A stretch of 64,000 nt of DNA from Theocolax elegans (GCA_026168455.1 CM047431.1:6167603-6231602), one strand, 5' to 3'. Shown: positions 9,514-22,177, counted from the stretch's first letter. Numbers and translations: made by a program. The notes: generated by a model from the sequence alone, not told the origin.

Positions 9514-12500
9514 ATCTTATATATATGTTATATATGTTATATATATATGTCATATATATATGTCATATATATATGTGCGTGTGTGTGTGTGTGTGTTTGT
9601 GTGTGTGCGTGCGTGTGTGCGCTTGCGTGTGAGTGTGCGTGTGAGTGTGCGTGTGCGTGTGCGTGTGCGTGCGTGAGTGTGTGTGTGAACATACACTTTT
9701 CCAAATATCCATATGTGATATATACAATGGGTTAAAAATTAAATACATTAATTATTGCATTTTTAAGATAATTCATAACTTTTTACAGAACTGAAGGCCA
9801 TAAACATGCTACAGACTATTTGAAAGTGTGTGTGTGTGTACGTGTTATTTGTTTTTTCAAGAATAGATAATATATGTATTTTTTCCGTGCGCAAAAAAAA
9901 GTTGTGAACATAACTTGAAAGAATGTGTATTAGTTTACTTATTCCTGATAAAACTCATAAAATAAAAACGGACCTAAAATTTAATGTAATGTTTTTAAAA
10001 ATATGCACAATTTTACGAAGATAAAATAAATATTAATCAAGTATAACATACACTTTTTCAAATATCTATATGTGAAATATACAATAAATTAAAAATTAAT
10101 ACATTAATTATTGCATTTTTAAGATAATTCTATTATAAACAGTAACGGCAAAAGAAAATTCAAATTTTAACAGAGGCAATATAAAATACGAATTACATTT
10201 CAAAAATTTTTCGAAAATTATTATTTTAGTAGGATTTAATTTAAATATTATTCAAATCAAAATTTAAAAATTGTATGGATATATAAGTAAGTAGATTACG
10301 TATATTTATATAAAACAATATTTTATATAAACAAGTATGTATTTATTAGAAACAAAAGGTTATTTAAGGAATGCCTTTGTTTATAATAATTAAAATAAAT
10401 ATATGGGCTCTGTAACTAAAGGGAAAAATAAATTGGATATAATTATGGATTAAAACGCAAATTTTGAAAGAGGGTGCAAATTACGAATTACGGGAGAAAT
10501 GGAAGAAACAGGTTTTTATTTATATACCGCTAAAATATTATAAATAAGTAGTTTGTATAAATAATTAGTAAGAATAAGTTTTATTACTCTTAAAGTACAA
10601 AATATTAATGACATATAGAACTCTTGGCGAAGACTTAAATAAATTAATTTGAGGAGGTAAAGTTCTATTAAATCCGTTTCAAATAATCTAAAATTTTAAT
10701 AGGTTTTTACTAAATACTACAATTAAGTATATGTACTTTACTATTTTTGGTAAGTTAATTGTTCATTACCATATATATGGGCTATTTCACATCAGTGGTA
10801 CGATGAAAATTTGAAATCACTCCAAATTTTGTGAACAGACTGGAAATATCTTCCAGAAGATAGAAAAAAAATTTGAGGTGTTAAAAATAATTTGCCTAAG
10901 AGTTATTCCACCATGAAAAATGGAAATTTTTCAATTTTTTAGAGAAATTATTATTTTCAAAGCTATTTATCTCAAAATCTATTGATTTTTTTAAAAATAC
11001 ATTATAAACAACTTTTGTTCAAAATAATCTTTAGAACTTATCTACTCGGGTTACAATTCCTAATTTTAAAATCTCGAAGAGATAGAACGCCCGGAAATAT
11101 TGAATATGAAAAAAAGGCGACCACGCCACAATCGATTTTGATCTAACACCGCTCAAGAGATCACATTTTTTGAACACTCAAACACCAAATTTTTTTAAAA
11201 ATTTAAATGGGAAATACCATGTTAATTTTTGTGAATTTTTTGTTTTTCTTTAAATTATCATAACTTTTTACAGAATTGAAAGCCATAAAAAGCTACAGAC
11301 TATTTGAAAGGTATTGCTCCAAGCTTTCTTTTAGACTTTTGGATAAAAAAATCAATTGCAGCGAACTTACACTTTTTTAAGTTGAATATTGACATGTAGT
11401 TTATGTAACATTGACCTTAAGATTAGAAATTCTAACCCAGAAGGATAAATTCTACACATAATTAGCATCGTTCCACTTGACGTGAAATAGACCATATATA
11501 TGTATATATATGTATGCATGTATGTGGGTGTGTGTGCGTGCGGCGTAATATTTATATAATATATATATATTTTAAAATTGTTTTTTCAAGAATACATAAT
11601 ATACGTATTTTTTCCGTGCGTAAAAAAAAGTTGTGAACATATCTTGAAAGAATGTGTATTTGTCTACTCATTCTTGATAAAATTCATAAAATTTTTAAAC
11701 GTATACCCAATAATAATAACGGATCTAAAAAGCAATGTATTGCTTTAAATACAGATGCAAAATTGTTTGAAGATTAAATAAATATTAATCAAGTATAACA
11801 TACACTTTTCCAAATATCCATATGATATATACAATGGGTTAAAAATTAAATATATTAATTATTGCATTTTTAAGATAATTCTATTATAAACAGTATAGGC
11901 AAAAGAAAATTCAAATTTTAACAGTGGCAATATAAAATACGAATTACATTTGAATAGATTTTCAAAAACTATTAATTTAGGAGCATTTAATTTAAATATT
12001 TTTTAAATCAATATTTCAAAATTGTATGGATATATAAGTGTGTAGATAATTTATATTTATATAACACAATATTTTAAATAAACAAGTATGTATTTATTAG
12101 AAATAGAAGGATATTTAAGAAATGAATTTGTTTATAATAATCAAAATAAATATTTGGGCTCTGCATAGTAAAAATAAATTCGATATAATTATGGATTAAA
12201 ACGCAAATTTTGAAAGAGAGTGCAAATTACGAATCACGGGAGAAATGGAAGAAACAGGTTTTTATTTATATAGCGCTAAAATTTTATAAATAATTCTTTA
12301 AAACTAATACAAAAATTAATTTAATTGAGAAGAAAGTTTTATTACTCTAAAAGTACAAAATATTAATGACATAGAACTTTTGGCGATGATCATTCGTCAT
12401 TAAATAAATTAATTTTAGGAGGTGAAGTTCTATTTATAACCGTTTAAAATAATCCAAAATTTTAATAAGTTGTTAACTAAAATACTACAATTTAGTAAGT

Positions 12501-12974
12501 ATATGTACTTTACTATTTTTGGTAAGTTAATTTTTCATTAACATTTATAAAAAAATATAAATTATTATTATTATTAAATATATAATATAATATAATTATT
12601 AATATATATAATTATATATATTAAATATATAATATATATAATTATTATTTATTAAAATATAAATTTAAGCTTTATAAGAATTCATATAGTTTAAAATTTA
12701 CAGTTAACATTTAATATGTCTTTATTTTTTTTATTATTTTTATTCTGATTTCATTACTCTAAATTTTGGTAAACTTTTATTTATAAATTATAATAACTAT
12801 AGCAATACCTTCAAGGTGTTGTGTGAATCTGTTTAATTTTTAAGGTGTCCATGGTAGTAAAAAAATAATACAATTTAAAACATTATTTTAAATAAATTAA
12901 TTACGAAAAACCTTTTTCGAAATTAAAAATAGGGGGTTGGCGCGCGAAGCGCGCAGGGGGGCGAAGCCCCCCTA

Positions 12975-12975
<1 letters not shown>
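9514..12975 (+). mobile_element. Helitron-like element, copy 3
   Basis: Begins inside the TATG/GT microsatellite (head missing) and ends with the best-preserved 3' terminus: GCGCGC-GAA-GCGCGC, then GGGGGGC-GAA-GCCCCCC, then CTAG at 12972-12975 followed by T. It is colinear with copy 1 except for a deletion near 9826 and a shortened foldback element (10779-11493). An AT-rich expansion lies at 12545-12660. No gene is seen. Confidence 0.65.
10779..11493. mobile_element. Foldback element, GGGCTATTTCAC family, deleted copy
   Basis: Same left tip and left arm as 1817-3013. It jumps at about 11465 straight to the last 30 nt of the right arm (TTGACGTGAAATAG). About 480 bp of the right arm is missing, so this copy can no longer fold into the long hairpin. 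Confidence 0.7.

Positions 12976-12976
<1 letters not shown>
12940..12976 (+). repeat. Helitron-type 3' end (reference copy)
   Basis: Two back-to-back hairpins with GAA triloops, both capped by the heptamer GCGAAGC, end at CTAG with T at 12976. This is the clearest of the three 3' termini. Confidence 0.75.
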
Positions 12977-13022
<46 letters not shown>

Positions 13023-13149
13023 CTATGTATGTACTATGGACTCTGGAATCATATATATATATACATATATATATGTATGCCCATATAAGGGGAGTGAACA
13101 ATTTTTATACACAGCGGCATATATTAGAACCCTGAAATCTTATACCGAA
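12976..13149. repeat. TA array and short unassigned sequence
   Basis: TA dinucleotides fill 12976-13018. A short sequence with TATATATG runs follows and matches nothing else in the window. No gene is seen. Confidence 0.7.
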
Positions 13150-13971
13150 CGGCGGCAAACTATTTATATCGCCTTAAAAATTAAACAGTTTCACACAACA
13201 CCTTGGAGGTATTGCTATAGTGCTTTGTTTTTATACCAAAAATTTAATTTTTTTTTTAATACGATTATAATTTATAAATAAAAGTTTTTACCAAACTTTA
13301 GTGTAATGAAATCAGAATAAAAATAATAAAAATAATAGAGACATATTAAATGTTAACTGTAAATTTTAAACTATATGAATTCTTATAAAGCTTAAATTTT
13401 ATTTTAATAATTATAAATGTTAATAAAAAATTAACTTACCAAAAATAGTAAAGTGCATGTACTTAATTGTAGTATTTAGTAAATACTTATTAAAATTTTG
13501 GAGTATTTTAAGCGGATCTAAATAAAACTTTACCTCCTAAAATAAATTTATTCAATGACGAAGGATCATCGCTAAAAGTTCTATGTCATTAATATTTTGT
13601 ACTTTAAGAGTAATAAAACTTTCATCTTAAATAAATAAATTTTTGTATTAATTTTGTCACTGTTAAATTTTGAATTTTCTTTTTCCATTACTATTTATAA
13701 TAGAATTATCTTAAAAATGCAATAATTAATGTATTTAATTTTTAACCCATTGTATATCACATATGGATATTTGGAAAAGTGTATGTTCACACACACACTC
13801 ACACACACACACACACACATACACACACACACACATGCACTCACACACTTATATATATATGACATATATATATATAACATATATATGACATATATATATA
13901 TATCATATACATGACATATATATATATAACATATATATATAACATATATATATGACATATAAATTTTTGGT
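13150..13971 (-). mobile_element. Inverted, truncated Helitron-like fragment
   Basis: Reverse complement of Helitron-interior sequence. The CACAACACCTTGGAGGTATT stretch near 13194-13213 is the inverse of about 4220-4245, and the inverted microsatellite is at 13785-13971. Both ends are missing. Short frames here are microsatellite artefacts. Confidence 0.6.
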
Positions 13972-14394
13972 AGTTTTCACGTACACCTTTTTACAGGTTT
14001 TTACGTATCCCCTACACCTTTATTCCATTTCTAATTTTACCCCCTCTTTACCCCACCTTCTCGCATTCGCCCGGGGTTATGCCCGTGGAGAGAGGGAAAA
14101 CCTGTGGCCAAACCCGTTGGGATAAATGCCATTTAGGAAAACCTCCTCCGAGAAGGGCGGTGTATTCGAGAACAATTCTGTTTGGGTGGCAAGGTCACAT
14201 TGCGTAGACTTTAACACCGAAACCGAATGCCTCACACCTCCCGCTCACGTTGTGGAATGTGAAAAAACACCTAACCGATCATTTAAGCTAAGCCCGAGAA
14301 CGTCACCCATCCAAGTGCCAACCGCGCTCGGTGCTGCTTAACTTTCATGACCGGCCGAGGTGCGTTTCCGCCAATCCGCCACCGTGTCGGTTTA
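13972..14394 (-). mobile_element. 5S rRNA-derived SINE-like insertion
   Basis: Read on the minus strand, 14296-14346 resembles the internal promoter region of eukaryotic 5S rRNA: AAGTTAAGCAGCACCGAGCG, then CACTTGGATGGGTGAC. These correspond to box A and box C of 5S genes. About 320 bp of non-5S sequence follow downstream. This layout fits a 5S-derived (SINE3-type) retroposon transcribed from the minus strand. The flanks repeat ATATATGACATAT on both sides, which could be a target duplication, although the target is itself a repeat. The ~71-aa plus-strand frame here is an antisense shadow. Confidence 0.6.
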
Positions 14395-15839
14395 TATATG
14401 ACATATATATATATATAACATATATATATAACATATATATATGACATATTTTTGTTTTTTATTGTTATATTATTGTTATTTTATTATTTATTATGTTATA
14501 TTATTGTTTTTTCAAGAATAGATAATATATGTTTTTTCCGTGCGCAAAAAAAAAGTTGTAAATATAACTTGAAATAATGGGTATTAGTTTACTCATTCCT
14601 GATAAAACTCATAAAATTTTTAAATGTGTACTCAATAATAAAAACGGACCTAAAATTTAATGTAATGCTTTAAATAAAGATGCACAATTTTTCGAAGATA
14701 AAATAAATATTAATCAAGTATAACATATACACTTTTCCAAATATTGTTTCCAATAAGTTAAAAATTAAATACATTAATTATTGCATTATTAAGATAATTT
14801 TATTATAAACAGTAATGGCAAAAGAAAATTCAAATTTTAACAGTGGCAATATAAATTACGAATTACATTTGAAAAGTTTTTCAAAAATTATTATTTTAGT
14901 AGTATTTAATTTAAATATTATTCAAATTAAAATTTTAAAATTTTATGGATATATAAGTGAGTAGATTATCCATATTTATATAAAACAATATTTTAAATAA
15001 ACAAGTATGTATTTATTAGAAACAGAAGGTTATTTAAGGAAGGAATTTGTTTATAATAATCAAAATAAATATATGGGCTCTCTAACTAAAAGGAAAAATA
15101 AATTGGACATAATTATGGATTAAAACGCAAAGTTTGAAAGGGGGTGAAAATTATGAATTACGGGAAAAATGGAAGAAACAGTAAGTAGTGAATAGTTCTT
15201 TAAAATTAATAGAAAAATTTATTTTTTTAAGAAGAAAGTTTTATTACTCTAAAAGTACAAAATATTAATGACATAGAACTTTTGGCGATGATCCTTGGTC
15301 ATTAAATAAATTAATTTTAGGAGGTAAAGTTCTATTTAGATCCGTTTAAAATAATCCAAAATTTTAATAAGTAGTTACTAAATACTACTATTTCGTAAGT
15401 ATATGCACTTTACTATTTTTGGTTCATTTCTTATTCATTTTCTTCAGTTCATTTTTTATTAACATTTATAATTATTAAAATATAAATTTAAGCTTTATAA
15501 GAATTCATATAGTTTAAAATATACAGTTAACATTTAATATGTCTCTATTTTTTTATTATTTTAATTCTGATTTCATTACACTAAATTTTGGTAAAAATTT
15601 TTATTTATAAATTATAATCGTATTTAAAAAAAATGAAATTTTTGATAAAAACCCAATGCACTATAACAGTATCTCCAAGGTGTTGCGTGAATCCGTTCAA
15701 TTTCTAAGGTGTCAATGGTAGTGAAAAAATAATACAATTTAAAACATTATTTTAAATAAATTAATTACGAAAAACCTTTTTCGAAATTAAAAAATGGGGG
15801 TTGGCGCGTGAAGCGCGCAGGGGGGCGCAGCCCCCCTAG
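14395..15839 (+). mobile_element. Helitron-like element, copy 4 (5'-truncated)
   Basis: Colinear with the 3' 1.4 kb of the other copies. It ends in the double hairpin and CTAG at 15836-15839. Here the first stem has a T change (GCGCGTGAAGCGCGC) and the second loop is GCA instead of GAA. The GT tract is missing at the 5' side, which was disrupted by the 5S-derived insertion. No gene is seen. Confidence 0.65.
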
Positions 15840-15846
15840 TATATAT

Positions 15847-16910
15847 TGTAACGGGGTAGAATCTTTCGCGTCGGTAGGGGTAAAGGGATCGGTTGCTACG
15901 GCGCTGCCTAGTTATACTCCCTAGGCGGTGCTCCGAGAGTGCGTGGCGGATTCAAATCAGTGAACCCCGCGCACGACCTACCGTTGCGATGTCCGTTAAC
16001 AACCGCGAGATCACTTGCCGATCTCGCGTCTTTGTACAGCTAAAACGTCGTGAGCTGAAAAGGGCCGCGAATAAAAGGGATAAATTCGCGGTAAGTTTAC
16101 CTCGGCCGCTCCTGAAACGGAGAGGGCGGTATTCGGGATAACGGGAATGATGTACGCCGGTAATCAATAATCAAACTCGTATCCGGATATTGATTACATA
16201 TGAATTTTTATTCAAGTTAAAGAAATATAAACAAAGTTTAACAAAGATCAAAGATTTAACAAAAGCCGTATATAGGCCGCGTGAGGTCTCGCGACGAGGT
16301 GTAACCACCGGGGTTACTCGTGCTTTCTCTCTTTCTAGCACGCGTACGCGGTCGCCCGTTAGCTTCCTCGCCGTCGCGCGCGGGCGAGATCCGTCGATCC
16401 CTAACTTAAAGTTATAGCCGTAAAGAGAGAGAGTCTTTACGGCTTCGGCGGCTCGCGAGTGGTGCACCACGTACCTTATCTCCCCGTCGATGTGCTTGGC
16501 TTCGCCTGTTTCCCTACTCTCCGTCGGGCTCTCGCGCGCGGCAACTTCGCCGTCTCCGCAGGTTCCTGGGAGTCTCTGGAGCTGTGCAATTAACACCAGC
16601 ACGCTCACTCCACCGAGTCACTCACTCTTCACGGCGCGAAACCCGGAACCCGAGCAAGAATCCGCGATAACGATTCTTGTTCTCTTGCCGCGAAATATCA
16701 AGGAAGGCGTTACCGGCGACGCGTCTATCTACGATGACTCGCATAAACTCTATCTATTCTCCTCAGTCAGCTTGCGCGTCGGACCAGTATTAGTCCTTAC
16801 GCGGCTTACGCGCGGGCTTTCCCGATCACCTACGAGCTTTTCCGATCGTCACTCGCGCTCGTTATAAGGTATAGCTTCATACGCATAAGAGTATGTAGCT
16901 TACCTTTACA
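15847..16910 (+). mobile_element. Probable solo LTR of a retrotransposon
   Basis: A 1064-bp GC-rich island in AT-rich DNA starts TGTAACGGGG and ends CCTTTACA, i.e. TG...CA. ATATAT occurs on both sides (15841-15846 and 16911-16916), consistent with a target duplication, though the sequence is simple. An AATAAA lies near 16070. No gag/pol is adjacent, so it would be a solo LTR. A related LTR-like block lies at 24998-33129. The superfamily is not certain; BEL/Pao or Gypsy are the candidates. Short open frames inside it are not convincing genes. Confidence 0.6.
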
Positions 16911-17707
16911 ATATATATAATTTATCTATTCACTTATTTTTCTAGGTCATTAAACTGTTATTCAAAATGTGTCAACACTTTCTCTTTATACATCTATTTA
17001 TTTATTTATCTATCATGCGACATATATTATTTTTCTGTATTAAATTATATTAAATATTGTGTTTTTGCTGCAATTCGCATTGTGTACTAATCATTTCAGT
17101 AAGTAATTGTATGGTCTACAAAACACTAACATTTAGCACGGAGACTAACGACAATTTAAATTTTCTTTTACATTATTTAAAATTTTAACAAGATTTTGTT
17201 ATTAGTTTCAATTGAATACACACAATGTGGCTGACAGTCATGATTTGTAAAAGTCGGTGGGCCAAGTAATAATACAGGTGCCCTCTACCGACTACTGTAT
17301 GCAGTAAAAAAGTCAAATATTCCCTCTTTGAATAAATTTTCTTCTTTATTAATCCATTTTTTGCAAGCACAAGTTAAAGGATTTATTTTTTGATTTTTGT
17401 ATCATTTCCGGTTGTACAAATTAGCAATAAATTAGCAACAAAATGTGCCGTAAAGTTTGTGTTGATATCTCTTATAGATACCGAGTAACGATAGTGGCTA
17501 TGCTAGGTTTAGGCTCAAGCTAGAATATCCATTATTTCTCGGGAACATAATGTGGATATTCTAGCTTTATAATCTCTTTATAATCGCTTAGCGGTTAATA
17601 ATTATTAAAATTATCTATGGGTATGTTTCTGTAAAATAAGAGATATTTTTATATGTTAAAAAATAATTGATATACTTTCTTATATTTTGATATATATATG
17701 TATATAT
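16911..17707. other. AT-rich stretch without a recognised gene
   Basis: Only short spurious frames are seen. A perfect inverted repeat of 14 bp lies at 17518-17566. This may be part of a large DCLK intron, because the coding exon at 19419-20443 reads toward it. Confidence 0.5.
17518..17566. repeat. Short perfect hairpin
   Basis: AGCTAGAATATCCA at 17518-17531 pairs perfectly with its reverse complement at 17553-17566 around a 21-nt loop. Function is unknown. Confidence 0.8.
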
Positions 17708-19358
17708 GGGTGGTTCTCTGACATCGAAGATGAAAAAAATAAATATTGCTATAACTGTGGGAATATGTTTTAGAGGTATCCAGTAGTTCTCCTGAATTTT
17801 TTCAGATTTTTTCTGGGCCATTATTTTAAGTTACAGAGAGTCAAAGTTGACATTTTAGCACTTTTTTGCATTATATGCCCATTTTCATGAATTTTTAGCT
17901 CCCAGGGGATGCATTTTTTACTAAAAACATAAGTATGACTTTTTTTGTAAAATTTTCCGAACTTTTCATTAAAAATACTTTTAAAGACATAAATGTATGC
18001 TGTCACACTCTTGTAAGCCATTTAAACCTTAAATAGTGAAAATCAGCAATTCTGCTCCGGACTCTGGTAACCTAATACTGTCTAAAAGATGTCTTTTTAT
18101 AGTCAGAAACTGCCTAAAAATTCACAGAGTGGGTCTAAATCATTAAGATCACTTATGGTCAAAATATCCGGGGAAAGTGCCCGAAATATTAATAGAAATG
18201 TATATTTGTTGCCTTATAACGATGAATCTATTAGCATGATCATTGCAAAAAAATTTGTGCACTTACCTTGGAGTGGTAGAAAAGTATCTTCACTTGTTTC
18301 AGTATCCATCTAATCCCCTGTAAGCTGCTAAAAATACAAATATTATTATGAAATTATAAAAAATTATTTTTTAAACATTTATAATGCTGGATTTTAAGTT
18401 GTACATCCCTTACAAGAATTATAATACTAATCTGAAGGATTACTATAAAAGTATCAACATTATTATTATTATTATTCAGCAATACATTGTTTAGAATTCA
18501 CAAACTTGTCACTGTCACGTTATCATATTATTCATTATAATTATATATCCGATTTATTTATATATCTTTTGTATTTAATACGTATATTCAGTTATTGTAA
18601 TAATGATGTTTATATATTTATAGTAATCCTTCAGATTAGTATTATAATTCTTGTAAGGGATCTAAAACTAATAATTCAGCATTATAAATGTTTAAAAAAT
18701 AATTTTTTATAATTTTATAATAATATTTGTATTTTTAGCAGCTTACAGGGGATTAGATGGATACCGAAACAAGTCGAGATACTTTTCTACCATTCCAAGG
18801 TACGTGCACAAATTTTTTTGCAATGATCATGCTACTAGATTCATCGTTATAAGGCAACAAATATACTTTTCTATTAATATTTCGGGCACTTTTCCCGGAT
18901 ATTTTGACCATAAGTGATCTTAATGATTTAGACCCACTCTGGAAATTTTTAGGCAGTTTCTGACTATAAAAAGACATCTTTTAGACAGTATTAGGTTACC
19001 AGAGTCCGGAGCAGAATTGCTGATTTTCACTATTTAAGGTTTAAGTTGCTTACAAGAGTGTGACAGCATACATTTATGTCTTTAAAAGTATTTTTAATGA
19101 AAAGTTCGGAAAATTTTACAAAAAAAGTAATACTTACGTTTTTACTGAAAAATGCATCCCCTGGGAGCTAAAAATTCATGAAAATGGGCATATAATGCAA
19201 AAAAGTGCTAAAATGTCAACTTTGACTCTCTGTAACTTAAAATAATGGCCCAGAAAAAATCTGAAAAAATTCAGGAGAACTACTGGATACCTCTAAAACA
19301 TATTCCCACAGTTATAGCAATATTTATTTTTTTCATCTTCGATGTCAGAGAACCACCC
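17708..19358. mobile_element. 1.65-kb palindromic foldback element
   Basis: The tip GGGTGGTTCTCTGACATC at 17708 is matched in inverse ending at 19358. The two arms are highly similar over about 750 nt each and meet at a ~150-nt centre near 18534. The same short frame occurs in both arms on opposite strands (near 18089-18313 and 18753-18977) with a few substitutions; it is a by-product of the palindrome. TATATAT sequence flanks both sides, so the target duplication is unreadable. No transposase. It lies in what appears to be a DCLK intron. Confidence 0.8.
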
Positions 19359-19418
19359 ACATATATATATATATATATATATATATGATATAATATAGCA
19401 AGAACAATAAGTACTTAC

Positions 19419-20443
19419 TTGTGTATACATTGCCTAACAACAGCAAAATTTCCATCTCCTATAATATTTCCCATAATGTAATTATCTTTCAGTGAAATAG
19501 GAAAATTGAAAGCTGATGGACTTGAAGTACTACTTTGATTTGCATACGACGATTTTTTATCGATTTTACGTGCAGGCATTTTCGGCATTGGTTCATTATA
19601 TTTTCTCACGCTACATTGTCCTTTCCGAAAACTCTGAACAAATTTAGATTCTTCAAAATCAAGGTCAAAATCATTATGACTAGGTTTATCGAGACCATAA
19701 ACAATAAATATTTCATCATTTTCAAAAAACTGTTCCAACATTGTTATTTGATGACCTGATAGTGAGTAAACTTTTCTAACTGCGCCGGAATCTAACTTTA
19801 TAATTTCAGTAATTGACTCCAAAACATGATCTATACTGAGAGAATTTCTTTTATTTAACAAAAGTCTTACGATTCTTCTTGGTTTAATACCATTACGAAT
19901 TAATGTTATAATTCTTGCTTTAACACATAAAGGAATAGTACTAATTTGTTTTGTAATTGCAGGTAACGATGGCAATCCAGATAACGAGCTTCCTCTTTTA
20001 ACTGTAGAAGATGAATAATCAACTTTTTTAAATACTTCACCTTGACCAGAAACTACATAACATTTTCCATCTTCTAAATCATTGATATCCTGTACTTTTT
20101 TTCCATCCATAGTATATATAATCCTTACTCCATTAGGTAATGTAACATTTGAAATTAATGCTCTTGTTAAATCGGATATAAGGCTATCAAAATTTCTGTA
20201 CCTTTCTGGTGTAACTGCTATAACAACTCCATTATAATATTTATCACCATTACGAAAAAAACGAATTCTTTTAGCTTTTTTAGTTGCTGATATTTTGGTA
20301 AAATTAAGTGAATGACGATTGCTATTATCCAAAACGTTTTTATTCGTCGATGTTACAAGTTCTGCATTATTCAAATCCTTAACACCAGAACTGCAATCGT
20401 CTTTAATGCAAACTAAGGCTATATCTTCAATTGCTTTCTCCAT
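19419..20443 (-). CDS. DCLK: Doublecortin-like kinase, first coding exon
   Basis: Encodes residues 1-341 of a microtubule-binding Ser/Thr kinase of the DCLK family. After a ~55-aa leader there are two doublecortin domains. DCX-1 is at about 57-145 (KAKRIRFFRNGD..., YTMDGKK). DCX-2 is at about 175-260 (ARIITLIRNG..., FIVYGLDKP). A Ser-rich linker follows, then the start of the kinase domain with the glycine loop IGDGNFAVVRQC. The exon stops inside the kinase N-lobe at a good donor (AA|GTAAGT, minus strand, after 19419), so the catalytic exons must lie further left. None is visible down to base 1. The ATG sits 3 nt after a possible acceptor (CTCATAG, near 20445-20451). A candidate donor TTAGAAG|GTAATA near 20520 suggests an upstream 5' UTR exon. 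No stops or frameshifts: a live host gene. Confidence 0.93.
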
Positions 20444-21685
20444 TTCTATGAGTAGTAAATATATATATATATATTGTATATGCCAAAATATACATAAATT
20501 TTATACATAAATTTATTACCTTCTAAATCTGTTATAGAACCGAATGAATGTTCATTTATTTACATTTGCTGTACGCTCATTGTTTATTTTAAAATTTGAA
20601 TCGTGTAAGCATATATACATACATTAACTGACAATATGTTAAACTTTAAAATAAAAATTTTATTATTCCTTATATTAGTGGCCAAAAGATAGAAGAAATA
20701 GTATTAATTGATTGCAATAAAATGTAGATTGCGCTTTGCTTATTAATTAATAACTCGTCTGGAACAAAAAAAAATATTTATTTTAAATATATATATCTAG
20801 ATGGAGTATAATGTAAGCGCAAATTTTTATATAAAAGGTAAACATTTATACTAAACATTTAAATAAAAATTTATTCAAGTTCGCTATGATTTTAAAAAGA
20901 TCTTGTAAATTAGAAAACAGTTAATCAAACACCAGAATCTTATTCTTCATAGAACAAAACAAAATTCTTACGTAGTATAGAACTTCTCTATAATAAATAT
21001 TCGCTGTAATGTACAGTTTATCTATGCAAAGTCGTGGCCATGTTGGGCGCTTACGTTTTACTACATTAAACTTTAAAGGGCGGGGAAAGTTCAAGCGTAG
21101 GACTCGATAAGTAATCGATATATTAATCAGCCTTAACTTGAACGTTATGATGAACATAAAAAAATGTTCTATTTTAGCAAAATGACGAGTCCTACGTAAT
21201 AAGATGGGTTTTCGCAATATCTCGCGTGAACATGTGCCTGTTATATTCTCCCTCACAATCAATTTTCTCCCAGGTAAGGAAATCTAGAACAATATTTAAT
21301 AAAACATCTAACACGATGGTGAGTTACTATGGGTACACATTGCTAAGAAAGAAGAAGAATTGGATAGATATGGACTATTTTGTAGAAAAAATATAAACAA
21401 TATTCCAAATCATGAAGTTCAAGGTCTTTAATAGGGCTAAATTAAAAAAAATACAGATGAAATATTTATTACAAAAAAATACATTATAAATTAGCATTAG
21501 AAGAAAAAAAAATAGGCGTGTAAGTCCTTTATTTCGCATATTAGCTGCCGTTCCCTTTATTAGAAGGGGTTCCGGAATATGTGATGATTGGTACCGTATG
21601 AGTACCGATCGCTATGTGATATCCATAGTGATGGTTTCAGTAGCACTTTTTGATGTTTACATGGGCTACCGTCCTCTACAGAGAT
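20444..21685. other. Probable 5' region of the DCLK gene
   Basis: AT-rich DNA upstream of the DCLK coding exon (minus strand). No domain is recognised in the 113-aa minus-strand frame at 20921-21262. The stretch may hold 5' UTR exons and promoter, but nothing diagnostic is visible. Confidence 0.4.
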
Positions 21686-21689
21686 GCCG

Positions 21690-21905
21690 CACTTTTTTTA
21701 TTATTATTTTAACGTTGCTCTATTTGTAGCTCCCAAAATGGTGCTAATCACCAACGGAGGTCACACCATGTCTCTGTTAAGAAAGCGCATGTTGAAAATA
21801 CATTCCTCAGTGGTGCTTGCATTAATCAGCCGGGGTCGGAAATCGAACCTGATACCTCACGATTACGAGCCCGACGCCCTAACCGATCGAGATATCATAG
21901 ACCTC
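21690..21905 (-). mobile_element. tRNA-derived SINE, copy A
   Basis: On the minus strand a tRNA-like head (D-arm GATCGGTTAGGG, anticodon arm GGGCTCGTAATC, T-arm GGTTCGATTTCC) is followed by a ~140-nt body and a 3' AATAATAATAAAAA tail. This copy keeps an A-box-like D arm, unlike copies B and C. Confidence 0.75.
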
Positions 21906-22177
21906 GAATTACACTTCATTAAAGTAAATAGTAATAGATAATAGTTGTTTTTGTGCCAAGGCCGTAAAGTTACACCTTTTCGACCAAGTATGGAAAGAAG
22001 TATGAAGAATGTCCGTAAAGTTCTTACCAATGTATATATAATATTTTTTTTCGTACACGTGTCCGTAAAGTTGTACTTTAGGGTTTCAAAACGGTACGTA
22101 AAGTCCTATTTTAAGGATACTCTATCTAAGAGAAATTTTATAACTTCATACTTACACATTAATTATTTAAAAATAAC

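Noticed and set aside
14126..14341. 71-aa plus-strand frame in a GC-rich patch
   Set aside because: It lies antisense to 5S-rRNA-like sequence and resembles no protein.
15893..16867. Four or five overlapping 70-145 aa frames in GC-rich DNA
   Set aside because: They fall inside the solo LTR candidate, overlap each other on both strands and show no domain.
20921..21262. 113-aa minus-strand frame upstream of DCLK
   Set aside because: Low-complexity hydrophobic/basic composition, no domain and no splice context linking it to DCLK.
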